DNA of 5,306 nt from an uncultured Caldilinea sp. (lineage in GTDB: Bacteria > Chloroflexota > Anaerolineae > Caldilineales > Caldilineaceae): the NCBI GenBank assembly GCA_937928035.1, contig CALFWA010000175.1:1-5306 (forward strand), given 5' to 3'. The notes beneath the pieces are model-generated. The model worked only from the letters and a program-made list of their open reading frames with translations, did not search any database and was not told where the DNA came from. Numbering within the stretch: the stretch's first letter is position 1; each line of letters opens with the position of its first letter. The position numbers were made by a program, and so were the translations under genes. Below are positions 1 through 5,306 of this stretch, in pieces.

Positions 1-33
1 GACGCCTACGGAGACAGGTTGAACTTCGCTCAT
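1..33 (-). CDS. Start of a probable Gfo/Idh/MocA-type oxidoreductase (partial)
   Basis: Only the first 11 codons are in the window; they read MSEVQPVSVGV and run off the left edge. The ATG lies 8 nt beyond the stop codon of the ThuA-like gene. It is preceded by GAGG with a 6-nt spacer, a good ribosome binding site overlapping the upstream gene's stop. A short polar N-terminus followed by a hydrophobic strand (VSVGV) is how Gfo/Idh/MocA dehydrogenases enter their Rossmann GxGxxG loop, and ThuA-like genes are commonly paired with such dehydrogenases (as in thuAB). The start site and operon membership are seen directly. The family is inferred from 11 residues and context, so another Rossmann or beta-strand-first protein is possible. 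Confidence 0.5.
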   Translation of the reverse strand, partial: MSEVQPVSVGV

Positions 34-41
34 AAAACGCC

Positions 42-692
<651 letters not shown>

Positions 693-747
693 CTTCTTTT
701 GCGTCCTTTCCTGTTGTTCCTAAAAATAATTGCTTTATCCAAGCGCC

Positions 748-2304
<1,557 letters not shown>

Positions 2305-2348
2305 CTCTGGGCCTTGGTTGAACTGATTTCGGCAAACTCTTTTATTTT

Positions 2349-2354
2349 ATTGTA
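2349..2354 (-). promoter_or_regulatory. Probable -10 box for the amidohydrolase-ThuA operon
   Basis: Read on the minus strand this is TACAAT, one base from the sigma-70 consensus, followed by the AT-rich run AAAATAAAA. It would place the transcript start near 2342 and give a leader of about 38 nt before the ATG at 2304. No good -35 hexamer is found 16-18 nt upstream, so an activator may be needed. Confidence 0.45.
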
Positions 2355-2396
2355 GCCTTCCCCTATGGAAAACCCAGAATTCCTTTCCACAAGAAG

Positions 2397-2425
2397 AGTG
2401 AAGAGGGAAAGAAAAGTGAAGAGGG
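2397..2425 (+). repeat. 11-nt direct repeat in a purine-rich tract between divergent promoters
   Basis: AGTGAAGAGGG occurs at 2397-2407 and again at 2415-2425, an 18-nt period, inside an almost pure purine stretch on the plus strand (about 2390-2427). It lies between the two divergent TACAAT boxes, just upstream of the plus-strand TTGACG. That is where a regulator bound to tandem sites could act on either promoter. The repeat is seen; the operator role is inferred. Confidence 0.4.
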
Positions 2426-2428
2426 GAT

Positions 2429-2460
2429 TTGACGATTCGCTGACGAATTTTGAGTACAAT
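2429..2460 (+). promoter_or_regulatory. Candidate promoter of the small-protein gene
   Basis: TTGACG (2429-2434) and TACAAT (2455-2460) resemble sigma-70 -35 and -10 boxes, but the 20-nt spacer is longer than usual. The spacer contains an inverted repeat, ATTCG at 2435-2439 and CGAAT at 2444-2448 around CTGA, which could be an operator half-site pair. The predicted start is near 2467, about 54 nt before the chosen start codon at 2521. Confidence 0.4.
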
Positions 2461-2473
2461 AGGTGACATCCAC

Positions 2474-2512
2474 ATGACAGATCAAGGAGCAGATCAGAAC
2501 ATGGGAAGGTGA
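2474..2512 (+). CDS. Possible 12-codon leader ORF
   Basis: ATG at 2474 opens a 12-codon frame (MTDQGADQNMGR) ending in TGA at 2510-2512. AGGTGA lies 7 nt upstream of the ATG. A second in-frame ATG at 2501, behind AAGGAG at 2484-2489, would make only Met-Gly-Arg. The stop overlaps a GTG at 2509-2511 that could start the following gene, a GTGA overlap typical of translational coupling. If transcription starts near 2467, the AGGTGA would not be in the RNA, leaving only AAGGAG. Existence as a translated peptide is a weak inference from signal spacing. Confidence 0.2.
   Translation: MTDQGADQNMGR
2506..2512 (+). promoter_or_regulatory. Ribosome binding site deciding the start of the small-protein gene
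   Basis: AAGGTGA complements the 3' end of 16S rRNA (within AAGGAGGTGA) and sits 8 nt before the ATG at 2521. The alternative in-frame GTG at 2509 lies inside this site and cannot use it, so ATG 2521 is the better start. Confidence 0.45.
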
Positions 2513-2520
2513 AAAAGCGC

Positions 2521-2730
2521 ATGACAGGCCAATCTGGACCGATCGCACACTGTGTTTTTGTTATTCGAGCCTGGCGGGTCAACGCCGAAGCGCCCTGGGA
2601 ATTTGTAGTGCACTGCAGCGGAAGCGAGGAGATAGAATACGCCCCGGATGTTTCAGAACTGACGGCGGCGATTCATCGCCAGCTAGTCAAGCAGCCTTCT
2701 GCAACAGCGAAGCTCCCAATCGCCGCCTGA
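2521..2730 (+). CDS. Small hypothetical protein (69 aa)
   Basis: The ATG start gives 69 residues; an in-frame GTG 12 nt upstream would give 73. The sequence alternates hydrophobic and polar residues in two probable strands, CVFVIRAWRV and PWEFVVHCSG, followed by an amphipathic helix (VSELTAAIHRQL) and a short Pro/Ala-rich tail. This strand-strand-helix pattern, with a W near each strand and SGxE between, resembles small uncharacterised domains of the type 'F-V-R-W ... W-G-V-H ... SGE ... L-F-I' that I associate with Chloroflexota and cyanobacteria. That likeness is from memory. There is no signal peptide, membrane segment or metal motif. It has its own probable promoter and lies between the divergent operons, 233 bp before the peptidase gene. 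Function unknown; reality as a gene is supported by the ribosome binding site and fold-like pattern. Confidence 0.55.
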   Translation: MTGQSGPIAHCVFVIRAWRVNAEAPWEFVVHCSGSEEIEYAPDVSELTAAIHRQLVKQPSATAKLPIAA

Positions 2731-2896
2731 TCGACAACGATGTCGGACGTGGCCGGGAACGCCGTCCCGCTCTGGCGTCAGTCCGGGGTGGGACCTGCTC
2801 TTATGCACCAGAGGCGTTTTGTCGTTTGAGACGAATCTCCACCTGTGATATCGTCGAAATTTCTCCTGACAATCTCCTTGCCTCTACCTTCGTTCG

Positions 2897-2923
2897 TTGC
2901 GACGCCCATGCGTCTGGTATACT
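2897..2923 (+). promoter_or_regulatory. Extended -10 promoter of the peptidase-ridA operon
   Basis: TATACT at 2918-2923 is preceded by TG at 2915-2916, giving the extended -10 form TGGTATACT. A partial -35, TTGCGA (2897-2902), lies 15 nt upstream. The predicted start near 2930 gives a leader of about 34 nt. A weaker alternative, TTGAGA (2826-2831) with TGATATCGT (2846-2854), has a 17-nt spacer. Confidence 0.55.
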
Positions 2924-2963
2924 GAAGACGCTTATGTCTTGATCCATCCTAAAAGGAAGCGCC

Positions 2964-4109
2964 ATGCACGAACAACAGCGTCAGCGCGCCGGCGAGTTGT
3001 TGCACGAGAAAGGAATCGACGCCGCTCTCTTCGCCAGCCCCGCCAGCGTGACCTGGCTCACCGGCTTTGCCCCGCCGATCCAGACCGGTCCGCATCCTTT
3101 CGCTGCTGCGCCGCCGCTCGTCTGGTGGGATGGCGAGCGCTTCACCTTGATCGTCGTCGACGGGTTGGCAGGAGCGGCGGCGTTTTTCGCCGCGGAGCCG
3201 GACGGCGACGTTCTCGCTTATCGGGGCTATACGATTGAGGCGCCCATCGACAGTGCGACGCATTTGAGCGCAGCGCTGCGTAACCTCTGGGCGGGGCACA
3301 GCGGTGAGAGGCCCTTCCGGCGAATCGGCCTGGAGAGCTGGGCGGCTCCGGCGGCGTTGCGCGATGCGCTGTCCGACGGCCCTTTCGCCGCTGCCCGGTG
3401 GATTCCGATTGACGGCTGGCTGACGCCTCTGCGCATGGTCAAAACCGAGGAGGAAGTGCAAAAACTGCGGGAGAACTTTCGGTTGACGGACATCGGCCAT
3501 GCGGCGGCCCGCAACGCCGTGAGGGTGGGCGCTCGCGAGATCGACGTCTGGCTGGCGGCTCGGCAGGCAGTGGAGGCGGCGGCCGGCTGTCGCGTGCCGA
3601 TGGGGAACGATTGCGTCGTCGGCTATCGCACCGAGAATATCGGCGGATGGCCGTTGGACTATGCGTTGCACCCTGGAGATTCGATCATCGTTGATCTCAG
3701 CACGATTCGCTATGGCTATTGGAGCGACAGTTGCGCCACCTATGTCGCTGGCGCGCCCACGCCGCGCCAGCGGGCCATCCATCAGGTGGTCGGCGAGGCG
3801 CTGGCGTTCGGCGCCAGCCTGCTGCGGCCTGGCGCCGTCGCCGGAGAAATCGATCGGCAATTGCGACGCTTCATCGCCGACGCTGGCTATCCCGTCTATC
3901 CGCACCACTCCGGCCATGGCGTCGGCGTCACCGGCCATGAAGCCCCACGCATCGTCCCGTATAGCCAGGAAATTTTAGCGCCGGGGATGGTGATTTTGTT
4001 GGAGCCGGGCATCTATTCCCCGGGAGAGACTGGCGTGCGGCTGGAGGACGCTTTTCTGATCATCGAAGAAGGCGCTATCCAACTGACAACGCACGATAAG
4101 CGGCTATAA
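2964..4109 (+). CDS. M24-family metallopeptidase (Xaa-Pro dipeptidase-like)
   Basis: This 381-residue protein has the two-domain layout of prolidase/aminopeptidase P. A creatinase-type N-terminal domain (about 1-155, with VTWLTGF at 29-35) is joined by the linker LRMVKTEEEVQKLR to a C-terminal pita-bread domain. All five dinuclear-metal ligands are visible: Asp244 (VDLS), Asp255 (SDS), His318 (SGHGVG), Glu347 (LEPGIY) and Glu361 (RLEDAF). Spacings of 11, 63, 29 and 14 match archaeal prolidase closely. His325 in GHEAP is also kept. The His that precedes the first Asp by 17 residues in prolidases is Gly227 here. Members cleave the bond before proline or act on related dipeptides in the cytoplasm; no signal peptide is seen. 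The ATG has AAGGA 6 nt upstream. RidA follows after 64 bp, probably on the same transcript. Family is sure; the Xaa-Pro specificity is tentative because of the missing His. Confidence 0.88.
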   Translation: MHEQQRQRAGELLHEKGIDAALFASPASVTWLTGFAPPIQTGPHPFAAAPPLVWWDGERFTLIVVDGLAGAAAFFAAEPDGDVLAYRGYTIEAPIDSATHLSAALRNLWAGHSGERPFRRIGLESWAAPAALRDALSDGPFAAARWIPIDGWLTPLRMVKTEEEVQKLRENFRLTDIGHAAARNAVRVGAREIDVWLAARQAVEAAAGCRVPMGNDCVVGYRTENIGGWPLDYALHPGDSIIVDLSTIRYGYWSDSCATYVAGAPTPRQRAIHQVVGEALAFGASLLRPGAVAGEIDRQLRRFIADAGYPVYPHHSGHGVGVTGHEAPRIVPYSQEILAPGMVILLEPGIYSPGETGVRLEDAFLIIEEGAIQLTTHDKRL

Positions 4110-4160
4110 GCTTCGGCGCAATCTATCTCTTTTACAGAGAACTTTTGCAAGACGACAAAA

Positions 4161-4167
4161 AAAGGAG
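4161..4167 (+). promoter_or_regulatory. Strong ribosome binding site of ridA
   Basis: AAAGGAG with a 6-nt spacer to the ATG at 4174, within an A-rich run. It is the strongest such site in the window. I see no obvious promoter in the 64-bp gap after the peptidase stop, which fits co-transcription with independent, efficient initiation. Confidence 0.6.
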
Positions 4168-4173
4168 CTCATC

Positions 4174-4557
<384 letters not shown>

Positions 4558-4565
4558 ACGTTGAC

Positions 4566-4592
4566 GCAACGTTAAACGCATCATAACGTTGC
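4566..4592 (+). repeat. Perfect 9-bp inverted repeat just after ridA
   Basis: GCAACGTTA at 4566-4574 and TAACGTTGC at 4584-4592 are exact reverse complements around a 9-nt loop. The hexamer AACGTT occurs three times (4557-4562, 4568-4573, 4585-4590), and the palindrome CGTTAACG follows at 4603-4610. The stem begins 8 nt after the ridA stop, where a terminator or 3'-end stabilising hairpin would sit. There is no T-run after it and the stem is only moderately GC-rich, so a standard intrinsic terminator is not supported; a binding site is equally possible. Confidence 0.5.
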
Positions 4593-4641
4593 AACCATCG
4601 ACCGTTAACGTCTTTGATCTATCTTTCGCAACGAAGGTTCT

Positions 4642-4665
4642 GACGAAGTGGTGCACACCTTCGTC
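4642..4665 (+). repeat. 7-bp inverted repeat
   Basis: GACGAAG (4642-4648) pairs exactly with CTTCGTC (4659-4665) across a 10-nt loop that contains the palindrome GTGCAC (4651-4656). It lies 2 nt before the first of two larger hairpin elements, and may be part of the same repetitive block. Confidence 0.4.
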
Positions 4666-4667
4666 CT

Positions 4668-4718
4668 ATCGGAGAGCTGCCTACATGCGAAGATTGTAGG
4701 AGTCCACAGCTCGCCGAT
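4668..4718 (+). repeat. Palindromic hairpin element, copy 1 (51 nt)
   Basis: An inner 6-bp stem, CCTACA (4680-4685) with TGTAGG (4695-4700), encloses the loop TGCGAAGAT. An outer stem pairs ATCGG with CCGAT (4668-4672, 4714-4718) and GAGCTG with CAGCTC (4674-4679, 4707-4712), with one A-G mismatch and a 6-nt bulge (4701-4706) on the 3' side. Copy 2 lies 66 nt further on, measured between inner stems. The layout is like REP-type intergenic repeats or a structured RNA. Confidence 0.6.
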
Positions 4719-4730
4719 CCATACACCACA

Positions 4731-4781
4731 AGGAGGAGAAGGCGGCCGACATGGGAAGATTGTCGGTGTGCGTTCTCTCCT
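4731..4781 (+). repeat. Palindromic hairpin element, copy 2 (51 nt)
   Basis: The inner stem CCGACA (4746-4751) with TGTCGG (4761-4766) encloses TGGGAAGAT, the same 9-nt loop as copy 1 except one base. The single stem difference, T to G on the 5' arm, is matched by A to C on the 3' arm, so pairing is preserved. The outer stem pairs 4731-4740 with 4773-4781 (9 bp with one bulged G). Orientation and total span equal those of copy 1. Confidence 0.6.
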
Positions 4782-4823
4782 CTCTATTTGCGGGATGATC
4801 ACCGACGATCTTTTTTCGCTTGA

Positions 4824-5104
4824 CCGTCGCTCGGCAGTTTCTCTTTCCCGCTGACAAGCATGGCGCTCGGCGGCGCGGGGTTGGCGCTCTGACCGGGTTG
4901 GGAGTGGACGGCGGATTCGTTAAAGAAGTCAAAGACAGTCTGAAGCCCGACTTCTCGGCTCTTTTTTGATCGTGCGCAACGCCGATGAAACTGCGGCGCT
5001 GGCGTTGTTGCGCAACCATCACGGTCGCGTCCTACAGGCCACGCTGGATAGCGAGACCGAGGAGAATTGCGTTGCGCTTGGGCGACGCCGACGAAGGGCG
5101 CTAG
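4824..5104 (+). pseudogene. Remnant of a DUF1269-family protein, frameshifted and lacking its N-terminus
   Basis: Three frames in series spell the C-terminal half of a DUF1269 protein. The first (4824-4883) gives a glycine-rich hydrophobic stretch, SMALGGAGL, like the membrane-type segment of the family. The second (4886-4966) gives ALTGLGVDGGFVKEVKDSL then KPDFSALF, matching the family's G-[IV]-D-x-x-F-[MI]-K-[ED]-[LV] and L-x-P-G-x-SALF block. The third (from 4966) gives LIVRNADE, ALALLRNHHGRVLQATLD and SETEE, matching its ending. The frame changes fall at GGGGTTGG and at a run of six T (4962-4967). A further shift near 5065-5075 would restore an ending ALRLGDADEGR before TAG at 5102-5104. 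No counterpart of the usual N-terminal half (about 80 residues) is seen; an in-frame stop at 4821 precedes. Either a decaying gene or, less likely, several indel sequencing errors. Confidence 0.6.
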
Positions 5105-5306
5105 GCAGCCCCTCTGTCCAGTAGACGTTCGCAGAATCCTCAATCTGTTCGCCAACGCCTTCTTCGGGCGGAGTGAACCGCGTCGGATTTTTGCTCTTCG
5201 GCGCCTCCGGCGGTCTTTCGCCGACTGCAAGGAGCGCAGAACGCTCTGTTGGAAGGGAATTCGCAATGCGGCCATCCATTCGATCGACGGCGCAGCAAGA
5301 TCGGCG
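5105..5306. other. Region without a recognisable gene
   Basis: A plus-strand frame stays open from 5052 to the window end (85 codons) and reads, for example, ILNLFANAFFGRSEPRR and later GIRNAAIHSIDGAARSA. It has no ATG or GTG start with a ribosome binding site, and its first part overlaps the DUF1269 remnant in another frame. Minus-strand frames here are Arg/Pro-rich and unconvincing. It may be more decayed coding DNA continuing to the right, but I cannot name it. Confidence 0.3.

Noticed and set aside
2746..2779. Hairpin after the small-protein gene (CGGGA/TCCCG with outer GACG/CGTC)
   Set aside because: The inner 5-bp stem has no following T-run and the outer arms do not stack continuously, so I do not call a terminator.
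2949..3938. Minus-strand 329-codon open frame
   Set aside because: It is fully opposite the M24 peptidase and Arg/Ala/Asp-rich with no recognisable domain. Its length reflects high GC at third positions.
4642..4781. CRISPR-like repeat array
   Set aside because: There are only two imperfect repeats, their variable parts pair with each other as hairpin stems, and there are no regular spacers or cas genes.
4605..4802. Minus-strand small ORF with a repeated TPTIF-x-CR motif
   Set aside because: The protein repeat is the by-product of the two DNA hairpin elements, 66 nt (22 codons) apart in the same frame; not evidence of a real protein.
4797..4816. Terminator-like GATC ... GATC followed by six T
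   Set aside because: The stem is only 4 bp of a self-complementary tetramer; too weak for an intrinsic terminator.
4799..5275. Minus-strand 158-codon Arg-rich open frame
   Set aside because: It is antisense to the DUF1269 remnant and has the low-complexity composition of a shadow frame.

Overview
The window is high-GC bacterial DNA with compact gene spacing and clear Shine-Dalgarno sites. The gene content (ThuA-like protein, D-aminoacylase-type amidohydrolase, M24 metallopeptidase, RidA, remnant of a DUF1269 protein) suits a heterotrophic environmental bacterium. The overall style reminds me of Chloroflexota (Caldilinea/Anaerolineae-like), but that is an impression; no marker gene fixes the taxonomy.

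Layout. (1) Positions 1-2304 hold a minus-strand cluster. It runs from an amidohydrolase of the N-acyl-D-amino-acid deacylase type (2304 to 748), through a ThuA-like protein (692 to 42), to the first 11 codons of a third gene (33 to 1). That third gene begins like a Rossmann-fold dehydrogenase, possibly Gfo/Idh/MocA. (2) Positions 2305-2520 are a divergent regulatory region. Both strands carry a TACAAT -10 box about 100 bp apart. Between them lie a purine-rich stretch with an 11-nt direct repeat and a small inverted repeat. A possible 12-codon leader ORF precedes a small hypothetical gene. (3) Positions 2521-2730 encode that small protein (69 aa). (4) Positions 2731-2963 are intergenic, with an extended -10 promoter. 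(5) Positions 2964-4109 encode an M24 'pita-bread' metallopeptidase and 4174-4557 encode RidA; the 64-bp gap suggests one transcript. (6) Positions 4558-4800 have no gene but are dense in inverted repeats, including two hairpins with the same loop and a compensatory stem change. (7) Positions 4824-5104 are the broken C-terminal half of a DUF1269-family protein. (8) Positions 5105-5306 hold nothing I can identify.

How the genes may work together (inference): a deacylase freeing D-amino acids from N-acyl derivatives, a dipeptidase-like M24 enzyme and a RidA imine/enamine deaminase would form a scavenging set for modified amino acids or peptides, transcribed divergently from a shared control region. 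The ThuA-like protein and the presumed oxidoreductase add a link to sugar metabolism. Two catalytic-site departures make the exact substrates uncertain: Asp replaces the usual metal-binding Cys in the amidohydrolase, and Gly replaces the usual proton-shuttle/substrate-binding His in the M24 enzyme.
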